From the NCBI RefSeq assembly GCF_900108185.1, contig NZ_FNVA01000001.1, positions 124,001 to 188,000 of the forward strand: 64,000 nt of DNA, written 5' to 3'. Positions 1 through 9,124 of the stretch are shown here, piece by piece; the first letter of the stretch is position 1; the number at the start of each line of letters is the position of its first letter. A program made the position numbers and the translations under genes. Origin of the DNA: Bryocella elongata (GTDB lineage Bacteria; Acidobacteriota; Terriglobia; Terriglobales; Acidobacteriaceae). The notes beneath the pieces were generated by a model. That model did not search any database, was not told where the DNA came from, and saw only the letters and a list, made by a program, of their open reading frames with translations.

Positions 1-1443
1 CTGGCGATCGTTCTCGAAGGCGGTGCCGTGTTCGGTGTTGCCGAGCGCGTCGGTGGGAGAGACGGCGAGCTTGGAGTAGTCGCGCCAGTGATCGGGATAG
101 CCGATCTTGTCGGCGACGGCATGGAGCTTGTCCTTGGCCTTGACGCGGGTGGCGGGGCTCATCCATTCGAGGGTGTCGATGTCCTTGTCCATGGCAGCTT
201 CGATGTCGTGGACCATCTCAAGGGTCTTGGGCTTCGAGTCGCCGGCGAAGTACTGCGAGACGTAGACCTGGCCGAGGGCTTCGCCGAGGGAGTTATCGAC
301 CATCTGGGCGCAGCGCTTGTCGCGCGAGCGCTGTTCGGGCTGGCCATTGAGAACGGTGCCGTAGAAGTGGAAGTTCTCGGCGTCGATGGCGTGGGGCAGC
401 TGGCCGGCGAAGGTGGTTAGCACCTGGTATTTGAGGTAGGCGTGGAGGGTTTCGGTATCGGCCTGCATCACGGCAGCGATGGCGGCGGGGAAGAACTTGG
501 GGTTGGCGTTGATGATTGAGTTCGGACCGAGGGGGCCGGGCAGCGCAGAGGGAGCGTGGATGGCCTCGAAGAAGGGCTTCACGTTCATGGGCGCGACGGA
601 GCTTTCGAACTCGGCCAGCGTCTGCGGATGGTAGACGGCGACGGGATCGCGGCGCTCGGTGTTGGTCATCGAGGCTACAGCGAGCTTGGTCTCAAAGGTG
701 AGGATGTTCTTCGCGTCGGTCGCGGCCTTCTCCGGGGTTACTCCGGCGAGGACGAGCATCTTCGCGATGTGGTCGACGTACTGGTCGCGGATCTGCTTAT
801 CCTTGTCGCCGGTGCGGGTGTAATAGTCGCGCTCGGGGAGGCCGAGGCCACCCTGGTCGAAGGTGGCGACCTGCTTGGTGGCGTCCTTGAAGTCCTGCTG
901 CTGGCCGAAGCCGAAGAAGGCGTTGACGCCGATACGCTGCAGCTCGCCGGTGAGGTAGGCGAGGCCGGTCTTGCCGGAGCGGTCGATCTCGGCGAGCAGG
1001 GGCTGGATGGGCGCGAGGCCCTTCTCGTCGATGAGTTTGGTGTTGAGGCAGGCGGCGTAGTAGTCGCCGATCTTCTGTTCGCTGGCGGTGCGGTTGGGCG
1101 AGGGCTCCTTGAACTTATCGAGGATGCCGCTGAGTTCCTGGTTGTTGACGTTGTAGAGCACGTAGAACTGGTCGACGCCGGACTGGTCTGCGGGGATGGG
1201 GTGGTTGGCCGCGAACTTGCCGCAGGCGAACTTGTAGAAGTCCTGGCAGGGATCGGCGGTGGGGTCGATTGCCGAGGTATCGAAGGAGGCGCCGGGGACG
1301 TAGTGGGTTGGGGGCGCGGCTTCGTCGTGGATCTTCGGGGCCGGGGACTGTGCAACGGCCGGACGCGTCGCAAGGGGGGCGAGCACCACGCCTGCGGCGA
1401 GGCCGAGCAGGGCAAAGGGGCCGGAACGGCGGACAGCAATCAT
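1..1443 (-). CDS. M13 (neprilysin/PepO-type) zinc endopeptidase, 3' part outside window
   Basis: Exported metalloendopeptidase, probably periplasmic and cutting peptides. The 481 visible codons start with an arginine-containing signal peptide (MIAVRRSG then a hydrophobic stretch ending PAVAQ, about residue 31). The M13 N-terminal signature is clear: DPCQDFYKFACGKF near residue 64, followed by the helical lid domain (NNQELSGILDKF, GLPERDYYTR, LPHAIDAENFHFYGT). The catalytic HExxH and ExxxD motifs lie beyond the left edge, so activity cannot be judged. Acidobacteria usually carry several M13 paralogues; family members are about 680 residues. It is divergent from the next gene. Confidence 0.9.
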   Translation of the reverse strand, partial: MIAVRRSGPFALLGLAAGVVLAPLATRPAVAQSPAPKIHDEAAPPTHYVPGASFDTSAIDPTADPCQDFYKFACGKFAANHPIPADQSGVDQFYVLYNVNNQELSGILDKFKEPSPNRTASEQKIGDYYAACLNTKLIDEKGLAPIQPLLAEIDRSGKTGLAYLTGELQRIGVNAFFGFGQQQDFKDATKQVATFDQGGLGLPERDYYTRTGDKDKQIRDQYVDHIAKMLVLAGVTPEKAATDAKNILTFETKLAVASMTNTERRDPVAVYHPQTLAEFESSVAPMNVKPFFEAIHAPSALPGPLGPNSIINANPKFFPAAIAAVMQADTETLHAYLKYQVLTTFAGQLPHAIDAENFHFYGTVLNGQPEQRSRDKRCAQMVDNSLGEALGQVYVSQYFAGDSKPKTLEMVHDIEAAMDKDIDTLEWMSPATRVKAKDKLHAVADKIGYPDHWRDYSKLAVSPTDALGNTEHGTAFENDRQ

Positions 1444-1550
1444 CGTCTAACTCCTATGAATCCGACCATCCTGCGACACCACGGTTGCGTTTTGCGGCGG
1501 TGGCTAGGGACGGCCTGTCTGTGCAAGAGTACATGTACGCGGAGAGGGCG

Positions 1551-3161
1551 ATGCGAGTTCCAATGGATCGACGGCTGGGGTTGCCGAACGCTGGCGGGTG
1601 GGAGTTCCTCGTGCAGCGTGCGGCGCTGCTGGGAGCGGTGCTCGGGATCGTGTTTGGGGCTCAGGAGATACAGGCGGCGGATCGCCAGGCGGTGGTGGCG
1701 ACGCGGGTTCCGCTGGAGTCCATCGGCGTGAACGGGGTGTCGCCGGCGCAGCTGAACGCGGGCGCGTCGATGCTGACGGTGCACTTTCTCGACGACACGC
1801 ACCTGCTGGTGACGTACGGCACGCATGGCCTGGTGCGGCGGCTGGAGAACGATCCGAAGGACGACCAGGACCGCATCGTGGCGATGGAGATCGTCGAGCT
1901 GCCGAGCGGGAAAGTGATTGCGAAGGAAGAGTGGCAGGCCCACGACCACGAGCGGTATCTGTGGAACCTTGGCCGGGGGCGGTTTGTGATCCGGACGGGC
2001 TGGGAGTTCTACGCGATCGAACCGATGGCGCACCTGGCTTCGGGGCAGCCGTTTTCACGGGCGCAGATCAAGGCGTTTCAGAAGCCGTCGCTGCTGCTGG
2101 TTTCACCGGACCAGAACGTGATCACGGTGGAGAGTCGGGTTCGGGTGAAGCGGGCGAACGAAGAATGGGGCGACGCGCCTCCGGGGAATGTTCCGGTGAC
2201 GATGCTGGTGGAGTTTTACCGGTTGCGGGGCTCGGGAGATAACCCGAAGTTTTCGATGGAGCTTTCAGGGCGCGTGCTGACGCCGCGGCCGCTGTTTCTT
2301 CCGTTGACCGGGGATGGAGCGCTTTATGCAGAGCCGCCGGGACGGGACCGGCGTTGGCCGGTGAACTTCGTTCCGTTTGGAGGGAAGCCGATCAAGGCCG
2401 CAGAGGTGGAATCGACGTGCGATCCGCAGCTGCAGATGGTGAGCCCGAGCGAGTTCCTGGCGCTGACTTGCCGGGGCGTGAACGACGCGACGGTGCTGAA
2501 GGCGTATGCCTTCGACGGCCACGAGGCATGGGAGGAGCCGCTGAGCGGCATGGACGATCCGGTCTATGCGACGGCGCCCGAAGCGGGGCGGTTTGCGGTG
2601 TTGCGTCACCTGGACTCGGCTCCGGGCTCGATCACGAGCGGTACGGACGCGCCGGTGGATCGGCAGGAGCTGCGGGTGTATCAGACCGAGAGCGGGGACA
2701 TGCTGCTGAAGGTGGATCTGTTTCCGGCGTTCAAGTCGGCGGAGAACTTCGACCTGTCGCGGGATGGTTCGCTGGCGGTAGGGGTTCGGGATCGCGCGCT
2801 GGTGGTGTACAAGCTGCCGGAGCCTGACAAGCAGGACCGTGCCGACATGGCGATGGCGGCGAAGTCCGCGCCGCCGGTGGTGAACGCAGGGCCGATCCGG
2901 CTGCCGGCGGCGGTGGAGACGGCGAGTTTGGAGGGTCCGGGAGGAGGGAGTGCGGCGGCGAAGGCTGCGGATGCTGCTGCGAGACCAGCTCAGGCCAGCA
3001 AGGCGGATCGGACGGAGTCCGCTGCGGTGGCTGCTCCTGCCCAGCAGCCCGTGGCGCGCAGGGTAGCTCCGACGCTGATGAAGCCGGGGGAGAAGCCGGA
3101 GTTCGGGAAGGCGAACCCGCAGCCTGCGGATGACGGGAGTTCCGGGGATCTGCCGCACTGA
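1551..3161 (+). CDS. exported protein of unknown function, possible beta-propeller
   Basis: About 536 residues. The N-terminus holds a hydrophobic segment (ALLGAVLGIVFGAQ) ending near QAA, which fits a signal peptide. The body has repeated beta-rich strands (LHFLDDTHLLVTYGTHGLVRR, LRVYQTESGDMLLKVDLF, FDLSRDGSLAVGVRDRALVVYKL) that resemble blades of a WD/YVTN-like propeller. The last 120 residues are low complexity, rich in Ala, Pro and Lys. The reading frame is open further upstream (to 1269), but that part is antisense to the M13 gene. ATG at 1551 follows GGAGAGG at 1541-1547, which is rather close; 1533 and 1563 are alternatives. No enzymatic motif seen. Confidence 0.75.
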   Translation: MRVPMDRRLGLPNAGGWEFLVQRAALLGAVLGIVFGAQEIQAADRQAVVATRVPLESIGVNGVSPAQLNAGASMLTVHFLDDTHLLVTYGTHGLVRRLENDPKDDQDRIVAMEIVELPSGKVIAKEEWQAHDHERYLWNLGRGRFVIRTGWEFYAIEPMAHLASGQPFSRAQIKAFQKPSLLLVSPDQNVITVESRVRVKRANEEWGDAPPGNVPVTMLVEFYRLRGSGDNPKFSMELSGRVLTPRPLFLPLTGDGALYAEPPGRDRRWPVNFVPFGGKPIKAAEVESTCDPQLQMVSPSEFLALTCRGVNDATVLKAYAFDGHEAWEEPLSGMDDPVYATAPEAGRFAVLRHLDSAPGSITSGTDAPVDRQELRVYQTESGDMLLKVDLFPAFKSAENFDLSRDGSLAVGVRDRALVVYKLPEPDKQDRADMAMAAKSAPPVVNAGPIRLPAAVETASLEGPGGGSAAAKAADAAARPAQASKADRTESAAVAAPAQQPVARRVAPTLMKPGEKPEFGKANPQPADDGSSGDLPH

Positions 3162-3312
3162 GGTGGCTGCGGGCCGGCGTTTGTTTTGTGGCCGGACGCC
3201 TGGTGGTGGCTGAATGGGCGTGGGCTGGAGAGCTTCGGGGTCCTTCAACTGCGCATGGCGCGGCTATGCTGCACCCTGCTTCAGCTCAGGATGACGACGC
3301 AATGCAACCGCA

Positions 3313-3341
3313 AACAAAAAGGCCAGCCCGAAGGCTGGCCT
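3313..3341 (-). terminator. intrinsic terminator of rpsT
   Basis: A 9-bp perfect stem, AGGCCAGCC (3320-3328) pairing with GGCTGGCCT (3333-3341), with loop CGAA. Read on the minus strand the stem is followed directly by a run of five T and then TGTTTG. It lies 25 nt beyond the rpsT stop codon. Confidence 0.9.
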
Positions 3342-3365
3342 CTGATGTTTCAGGGAACGGTGCGC

Positions 3366-3635
3366 TTATGCCTTGACGACGGCCTTGACGCGGGCGTTGA
3401 GGCGGCTCTTGTAGCGGCTCGCGGTGTTCTTGTGGATGACACCCTTCTGCACGCTCTTGTCGAGGGCCGAGACGGTCTTGCGGTAGGTCTCGTTCAGCGT
3501 GGTCTTATCGCCGGCGGTGAGGGCATCGCGCATGGAGCGGAGAGCGGTGCGGAGCTTGGACTTGTTGGCGCGGTTGACACCGGTCTTGCGGACGGTCTGG
3601 CGGGCGCGCTTGAGGGAGGACACATGATTTGCCAT
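3366..3635 (-). CDS. rpsT: 30S ribosomal protein S20
   Basis: 89 residues, the normal length. It binds 16S rRNA in the body of the small subunit. The sequence begins [19 protein letters not shown], has the [14 protein letters not shown] helix typical of S20, and is Lys/Arg rich throughout. It is a single-gene transcription unit: a consensus sigma70-type promoter lies about 120 nt upstream and a strong intrinsic terminator directly downstream. An A/G-rich purine tract (AAGAAGGTAA) precedes ATG and serves as ribosome-binding site. The roughly 115-nt leader could allow autoregulation, but I see no specific S20-binding mimic. Confidence 0.97.
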   Translation of the reverse strand: MANHVSSLKRARQTVRKTGVNRANKSKLRTALRSMRDALTAGDKTTLNETYRKTVSALDKSVQKGVIHKNTASRYKSRLNARVKAVVKA

Positions 3636-3757
3636 GCGGGATTACCTTCTTTTCTTTTCTGCCGGTTGTCGGAGAAAGGGGATGCAGACTGGTGGCTGTT
3701 GCGGACGCGCCGAATCGTGCGTCAGGACGCAGTGCTAGCCGCTCCTCTGCACTTTCT

Positions 3758-3786
3758 ATTCTAGGGCTTCGAAGGATAGGGGTCAA
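3758..3786 (-). promoter_or_regulatory. sigma70-type promoter of rpsT
   Basis: On the minus strand TTGACC (3781-3786) is followed by exactly 17 bp and then TAGAAT (3758-3763). Transcription would start near 3751, giving a leader of about 115 nt before rpsT. The -35 region touches the promoter area of the divergent gene at 3817. Confidence 0.75.
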
Positions 3787-3804
3787 ACGACGGTGATTCG
3801 CGGC

Positions 3805-3810
3805 TACAAT
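3805..3810 (+). promoter_or_regulatory. -10 element TACAAT for leaderless start
   Basis: TACAAT ends 6 nt before the ATG at 3817, and no Shine-Dalgarno sequence is present. Transcription would begin at or next to the start codon. Confidence 0.55.
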
Positions 3811-3816
3811 CCGGCC

Positions 3817-4746
3817 ATGCGTCTTCGCATGTTCGTCGCCATGTTCGCCCTGTTGAGTGGTTCCGTGGGTTTTGCCCAGGATGCCGCCAAGACTCAGCCC
3901 AAGCCAGCTAAGGCGCCGAAGCCGGATGCTCCGCTGACCGATGCGCTGACGTGCAGCCCATTTCTCTGGGGTGCCGACGGCCCGTCGCGTCCGCAGGCGA
4001 AGATGCTGGTGCCGGTGACGATTGATGGCAAGCCCTTTGTCTATCAGCTGGATACGGGGTCGGATGAAGTGGCGGTGTATGGTGGGCGGTCTCATCCGGA
4101 GTGGAAGCCGCTGGCGCAGGGTGTGCGGATGACGGACCTGCAGTTTGCCGGGGCGACGCTGCCGTCGGTGGTGGCGTATGCGCAGACTGCGGTGCCGGAC
4201 ACCGAGGTGCAGGGTGTGATCGGGCTGGATCCGATGGTGGGGAAGGTGTTGGTGATCGACTTCCCGCGCCGCAGGGTGTGCCTGGTGGAACGGGCGGATC
4301 TGCCGGTGAACGTGGTGCATGCGGCGCAGTGGAGCAACGCCGAGGTGCGGCATGGGAAGTTTTTCGTACGCGCGGATGTGAACGGCAAGCGCTCGAACCG
4401 GCTGGTGTACGACACGGGTGCGAGCGGTGATGCGCTGGTGATGGATGTGGAGCCATGGAAGACGGCGACGGGGAAGAGCGATCCCAAGGAGGCGACCGGG
4501 CACTTTCGTTCGCAGCTCGCGGGAGGTTCGGTGGACTACGTGACGGCTCCGCTGAGCGGGGACCTGACGGTGGCGAACCATGTGTATGAGCATCCCGAGG
4601 TGGCGACGGCGGTGGACCGCGAGCGGGACTACACGGATATCTTTCAGGCGGATGGTGTGCTGGGGAATGCGCTGTTTCACGACAGCATCGTGATCCTGGA
4701 CCTGACGGCGCATGCTCGGTTCGGGTTGATTTATCCGGCGAATTAG
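3817..4746 (+). CDS. exported retropepsin/aspartic-protease-like protein
   Basis: 309 residues. A signal peptide is seen (MRLRMFVAMFALLSGSVG, cleavage after FAQ). Two half-domains each carry an aspartic-protease-like turn: YQLDTGSDEVAVYG near residue 75 and LVYDTGASGDALVMD near residue 200, each followed by hydrophobic-glycine strands (VQGVIGLDPMVG, ADGVLGNALF). This matches the two-lobed D-T-G arrangement of bacterial pepsin/retropepsin-like proteins, so a periplasmic peptidase is inferred. The ATG at 3817 was chosen over the in-frame GTG at 3793 because the signal peptide starts there and a -10 hexamer lies 6 nt upstream. Confidence 0.75.
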   Translation: MRLRMFVAMFALLSGSVGFAQDAAKTQPKPAKAPKPDAPLTDALTCSPFLWGADGPSRPQAKMLVPVTIDGKPFVYQLDTGSDEVAVYGGRSHPEWKPLAQGVRMTDLQFAGATLPSVVAYAQTAVPDTEVQGVIGLDPMVGKVLVIDFPRRRVCLVERADLPVNVVHAAQWSNAEVRHGKFFVRADVNGKRSNRLVYDTGASGDALVMDVEPWKTATGKSDPKEATGHFRSQLAGGSVDYVTAPLSGDLTVANHVYEHPEVATAVDRERDYTDIFQADGVLGNALFHDSIVILDLTAHARFGLIYPAN

Positions 4747-4895
4747 CTAGTCAGCGGGTCAGCGGGTCAGGCCCGAGGCTGCGATTTGCAGGCTCCAGCG
4801 GAGATGCAGGTTTCTCCACTGCGCGGGACGATGAGACTGTCCCGCTCCGGTCGAAATGACACATCCTTTGATGGTTTGGAATATGTCGATACAAG

Positions 4896-5237
4896 CTAGC
4901 TGCAGTTGAGGCAGTTGGGGTGGGCCCAGCCGTTCTCGCCGCAGGTGAGGTAGAGGCTGGCGACGAAGAGGATGGTCATCAGGACGCTGGCCCAGAGAAG
5001 CATCTGGACGGGGAGTGCGGTGAGGAAGGGCTTGCCGCGGTCGGGATTTCGGCGCGAGGGCCAGACGAAGAGCACGCCACCTGCGAGGGCGATGCAGAAA
5101 GCCAAAGACAGCCGGATGAGGCTTGCGAGGACGCGGTCCTCCCAGCGGGTGGCCGGGGTGAAGAACGCGGCCACGCCGACGCGGTAGATCGCGACGATCG
5201 TTCCGGCGGTGAAGGCGGCTTTGAGCAGGTCCAGCAA
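4896..5237 (-). CDS. small integral membrane protein, start inside a repeat-flanked region
   Basis: 113 residues from a TTG at 5237. Three hydrophobic segments are visible (FTAGTIVAIYRVGVAAFF, LSLAFCIALAGGVLFVW, MLLWASVLMTILFVASLYL) and a Cys/Asn-containing tail ending NCLNCS. The open frame continues upstream to an ATG at 5396, but that part is a translation of the AGCGGAAC octamer array (repeating FRCSAVPL) and is unlikely to be ancestral protein. TATTCT, contributed by one repeat unit, lies 6 nt before the TTG. Function unknown; whether the repeat-encoded N-terminus is made is open. Confidence 0.55.
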   Translation of the reverse strand: MLDLLKAAFTAGTIVAIYRVGVAAFFTPATRWEDRVLASLIRLSLAFCIALAGGVLFVWPSRRNPDRGKPFLTALPVQMLLWASVLMTILFVASLYLTCGENGWAHPNCLNCS

Positions 5238-5240
5238 GGC

Positions 5241-5368
5241 AGCAGAATAGCTGAACAGCTGAACAGCGGAACAGCGGAACAGCAGAATAGCGGAACAGCG
5301 GAACAGCGGAACAGCGGAACAGCGGAACAGCGGAACAGCGGAACAGCGGAATAGCGGAACAGCAGAAC
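5241..5368 (+). repeat. octamer array, 16 units of AGCNGAAY
   Basis: Sixteen consecutive 8-bp units, mostly AGCGGAAC, with AGCTGAAC, AGCAGAAT and AGCGGAAT variants at the ends and middle. The unit is not a multiple of three, so translation cycles through frames every 24 bp. Copies of the same octamer recur at 5458-5520 (inverted), 6806-6866, 15986-16018 and 18604-18640. Confidence 0.95.
5244..5249 (-). promoter_or_regulatory. -10-like TATTCT supplied by repeat unit
   Basis: On the minus strand TATTCT ends 6 nt before the TTG at 5237. The hexamer comes from the variant unit AGCAGAAT. This spacing equals that of other candidate leaderless genes in the window. Confidence 0.3.
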
Positions 5369-5457
5369 AGCTGACCGCATCGGAAGGAGCGGGCACGGCG
5401 GCGGGTTTGGATTCCGCTATTTGCTTGCGGCCGTTGGCATTCAGCGATTCTCTTGAA

Positions 5458-5520
5458 GCTATTCGCTATTCGCTATTCGCTGTTCCGCTGTTCCGCTATT
5501 CTGCTGTTCCGCTGTTCTGC
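5458..5520 (-). repeat. inverted octamer array
   Basis: Seven or eight units of GCTATTC(G) and GCTGTTCC, the complement of the 5241-5368 array. The two arrays face each other across 90 bp and could pair over dozens of bases. The remaining sequence of the 369-bp gap before phoH holds its promoter and leader. Confidence 0.9.
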
Positions 5521-5572
5521 CGGTTTCTCCGGGAGTTGACCTGATTTTGATCCTCTTTTGCACCGGGCTCTC

Positions 5573-5601
5573 TTGACGCCGTCATGCTGCGGGGCTAGAG
5601 T
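5573..5601 (+). promoter_or_regulatory. sigma70-type promoter upstream of phoH operon
   Basis: TTGACG (5573-5578), a 17-bp spacer and TAGAGT (5596-5601). Transcription would start near 5608, leaving a leader of about 158 nt before the phoH start. The leader has no open frame of note. Confidence 0.6.
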
Positions 5602-5765
5602 TTCGGCAACCCAACCTTGATGCTCATGGCCAATCCGGCGCCAGCGCGACCCGCAACAGGACGAATGCGGAGAAGCGTGAAGCGCGCGGGCCCAACGTCA
5701 GGCATCGAATTCCCGATAGATGTGTCTAACTCCACGTGGTCCTCTGACGGAGGTCAGGTCCTTAC

Positions 5766-6805
<1,040 letters not shown>

Positions 6806-6806
<1 letters not shown>

Positions 6807-6866
6807 CGGAACAGCAGAGGAGCAGAACAGCAGAACAGCGATTCAGGACTGTTCTGCTGTTCTGCT
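6806..6866. repeat. octamer repeat forming a perfect 18-bp hairpin
   Basis: AGCAGAACAGCAGAACAG at 6821-6838 is exactly complementary to 6849-6866, with a 10-nt loop. It stands between phoH and ybeY, begins at the phoH stop codon, and is built from the dispersed AGCRGAAC octamer. No T-run follows, so it may act as an mRNA processing or stabilising hairpin instead of a terminator. Confidence 0.9.
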
Positions 6867-6892
6867 CTTACGCCGTTCTGCTGCGTTCTTGG

Positions 6893-6898
6893 TAGCAT
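6893..6898 (+). promoter_or_regulatory. -10-like TAGCAT before ybeY
   Basis: TAGCAT ends 8 nt before the ATG at 6907; no Shine-Dalgarno sequence is present. This would give ybeY its own leaderless transcript in addition to any readthrough from phoH. Confidence 0.4.
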
Positions 6899-6906
6899 CG
6901 AAACGC

Positions 6907-7572
6907 ATGATCCTGCTCGACCTTCCGCGACGACAGCAAGCTTTGGCCGATCCGTGGGATGGGACGGGGATGTCGCGCGTGGCGCTGGCGAGGTTCTTTA
7001 CCCGCGCGCGCAAGGCTGTGGGGCTGGCGGGCGAGGTGGATGTGCTGCTGGCGGGCGATGCGGCGCTGAAGCGGCTGAACCGCGAGTTTCGCGGCAAGGA
7101 CAAGGCGACCGATGTGCTCAGCTTTCGCTCGCCGGAGGAGATCTTCGAGCAGCGGGCGGGCGATCTGGCGATCTCGCTGCAGACGGCGGCGCGGCAGGCG
7201 AAGGCCTTCGGGCATGGCGTCGAGGATGAGGTTCGCATCCTGATGCTGCACGGGTTGCTGCACCTCTCCGGGATGGACCATGAGGTAGACAAGGGCGAGA
7301 TGGCGGCACGCGAGGCGGAGCTGCGGGCGGCGTTGAAGCTGCCGGTGGGGCTGATTGCCCGGGTGGAGGAGCCGCGGAAGAAGTCTGGCCCGTCAGCGGG
7401 TTCTGCTAAGAGACGCGGATTCCCTTCGGGAATGACAAGCAAGAAAGACGACAGTGTGCGGGCGGCGGGTCGAGCTCGAGTTCGCCAGACTCCAGTTCGC
7501 CAGATGCCAGTGGTGAAGAGAGCCGTTCCCAAGGCTGTGAAGAAGGCCACGCGTGCGCGGAGGACGGTATGA
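6907..7572 (+). CDS. ybeY: endoribonuclease YbeY with repeat-derived C-terminal tail
   Basis: 221 residues. YbeY is a zinc endoribonuclease acting in 16S rRNA 3' maturation and ribosome quality control. The family signature RGKDKATDVLSF and the zinc motif LHGLLHLSGMDH (three His, about residues 115-125) are intact. The enzyme proper ends near residue 155. The last 65 residues (KKSGPSAGSAKRRG..., RVRQTPVRQMPVV) have no counterpart in ordinary YbeY and are encoded by two dispersed repeats: a 28-bp element at 7412-7439, seen again at 14528-14555 with two mismatches, and GCCAGA-type repeats near 7492-7520. It overlaps the next gene by 4 nt (ATGA). Confidence 0.92.
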   Translation: MILLDLPRRQQALADPWDGTGMSRVALARFFTRARKAVGLAGEVDVLLAGDAALKRLNREFRGKDKATDVLSFRSPEEIFEQRAGDLAISLQTAARQAKAFGHGVEDEVRILMLHGLLHLSGMDHEVDKGEMAAREAELRAALKLPVGLIARVEEPRKKSGPSAGSAKRRGFPSGMTSKKDDSVRAAGRARVRQTPVRQMPVVKRAVPKAVKKATRARRTV

Positions 7573-8960
7573 GCTGGGTCCTTCAGTGTGGTCTGTTCGC
7601 TTTGCTTTGGGTGCTGGCGCTGGCCTCGTACATCGATCGCATGTACTTCGAGATGGGCAAGTTTCTCTCGCGCGAGTATGAGGAGAACATCGACGCGTGG
7701 GAGCGGAGGGTCGAACCGAAGCTGATGATCGGCCGCGATTCGGCTGCGATCTCGGCGAGTCTGCTGCGCCAGATTGCGATGGTGGCGCTGGCGTTTGTGC
7801 TGGCGCTCCGTCTGCGGGGGACGATTGGTCACAGCGCGGCGTCGATTGGGCGCACCGTCTTCGAGCTTCTGCTGACGATCCTGATCTTCGACCGGGTGAT
7901 ACCGGAGCTGTTCTTCACGCGCACGCGGGGGCAATGGATTGTCCGGATCGCGTGGATGGTGCAGGGGCTGTTCTACCTGGTGCTGCCGATTACGCTGACG
8001 ATCGGGCTGCTGCTTTCGATTGTGGGGCTGGCTGAGCCTGAGGCGCAGGAGCCGGAGCATCCGAGTGAAGCGATGGACGCTCTGCTGGAGGCCGGTGAGG
8101 AAGAGGGCATCCTCGAAGAGAGCGATCGCGAATTGGTGCGGTCGGTGGTGGAGTTTGGCGACAAGGTGGTGCGCGAGGTGATGGTGGCGCGGCCGGCGAT
8201 GCTGGCTGTGCCGGGCACGATGACGCTCGAGGAGTTCACGGCCGAGGTGAACGAGAATGGATTTTCGCGCGTGCCGGTCTATGCGGAGTCGATCGATCAC
8301 ATTACCGGGGTGGCGTTTGCGCGCGATCTGCTTGCTGTGCGGGACGAGGATGCCAGGAGACGCACGGTAGCGACGCTGCAGAAGCCGACGGTGTTTGTTC
8401 CTGAGACGAAGAAGGTGAACGAGCTGCTGCGCGAGATGCAGCGCCAGAAGCAGCACATGTCGATTGTGATCGACGAGTATGGCGGCGTGGCGGGGCTGGT
8501 GACGATTGAGGATCTGCTCGAGGCCATCGTCGGGAACATTGAGGATGAGCACGATACGAGCGAGACGCAGCCGATCGAGGAGCCCGAAGGCACGTGGCTG
8601 GTGCCCGGGGACTTCGAGGTCGACCGCTTGCGGGAGCTGTTTTCAGAGCGGGAAGAGCCTGCGAAGGCCGCGATTCTGGGCGATGGAGACGATCCGCCAC
8701 TTGCGGACGAGGACCAGGAACGCGAGGAGGATGAACCTTCGTCGCAGCTGAGTGCCGAACAGCTGCTGGCACAGGTTCTGGACCCGTACGACGCGACGAC
8801 GGTGGGCGGCCTGGTGAGCGAGATCGCGGGGCATATCCCGCTGCCGGGCGAGGTGGTGGAGGATGGCCCGCTGCGGCTGGAGGTGGTTGCGTCGACCGAC
8901 CGGACGGTGGAGCGGGTGCGCGTGGCGCTGAGCGCGTTGAACGAGAGTGAGCCGGAGTAG
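7569..8960 (+). CDS. CNNM/CBS-domain membrane protein (CorC/HlyC family)
   Basis: 463 residues. The family is thought to take part in Mg/Co efflux or membrane ion homeostasis. Order: N-terminal hydrophobic segments (WVLQCGLFALLWVLALASYI; MVALAFVLALRL; a segment near 95; LFYLVLPITLTIGLLLSIVG near 140), then a CBS pair (REVMVARPAMLAVP, GFSRVPVY, GVAFARDLLAV; VFVPETKKVNELL, MSIVIDEYGGVAGLVTIEDLLEAIVG), then the CorC_HlyC domain (GTWLVPGDFEVDRL, VGGLVSEIAGHIPLPGE). An acidic insert of about 40 residues (GDGDDPPLADEDQEREEDEP) interrupts the C-terminal domain. It starts inside the ybeY stop, so the two are translationally coupled. Confidence 0.9.
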   Translation: MSWVLQCGLFALLWVLALASYIDRMYFEMGKFLSREYEENIDAWERRVEPKLMIGRDSAAISASLLRQIAMVALAFVLALRLRGTIGHSAASIGRTVFELLLTILIFDRVIPELFFTRTRGQWIVRIAWMVQGLFYLVLPITLTIGLLLSIVGLAEPEAQEPEHPSEAMDALLEAGEEEGILEESDRELVRSVVEFGDKVVREVMVARPAMLAVPGTMTLEEFTAEVNENGFSRVPVYAESIDHITGVAFARDLLAVRDEDARRRTVATLQKPTVFVPETKKVNELLREMQRQKQHMSIVIDEYGGVAGLVTIEDLLEAIVGNIEDEHDTSETQPIEEPEGTWLVPGDFEVDRLRELFSEREEPAKAAILGDGDDPPLADEDQEREEDEPSSQLSAEQLLAQVLDPYDATTVGGLVSEIAGHIPLPGEVVEDGPLRLEVVASTDRTVERVRVALSALNESEPE

Positions 8961-9110
8961 GGGCTAGCTTCTAGCTGTTAGCTCCCAGCTTCTAGCTGAG
9001 GCCAAAGTATGACGATCGAGTTCCGGGCTCTCAGCTGCGGGTTTCGAGTTGTTAGCGGCGGGTTTTGGGCTGGAAGCGAGAAGCTGGAAGCTAGCAGCTG
9101 TCTTTTCGGT
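8961..9110. repeat. AGCTTCTAGCT-type intergenic repeats
   Basis: Between the CorC-like gene and era lie several copies of GCTTCTAGCT/TTAGCT (8963-9000) and, near the other end, the complementary GAAGCTGGAAGCTAGC (9075-9097), with GGGTTTCGAG/GGGTTTTGGG in between. The opposed copies can pair. No gene is seen. Confidence 0.75.
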
Positions 9111-9124
9111 GTCATCATAGAGAA

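Noticed and set aside
556-1731. 391-residue open frame on the plus strand
   Set aside because: Antisense to the M13 peptidase, rich in Gly, Val and Glu/Asp, without any family motif. It is a shadow of the minus-strand gene.
5241-5368. CRISPR-like array
   Set aside because: The units are 8 bp and contiguous, with no unique spacers and no cas genes nearby. It is a simple tandem repeat.
6843-8552. 569-residue minus-strand open frame
   Set aside because: Covers ybeY and the CorC-like gene antisense. Its composition (Arg, His, Gln, Pro) is that of a shadow frame.
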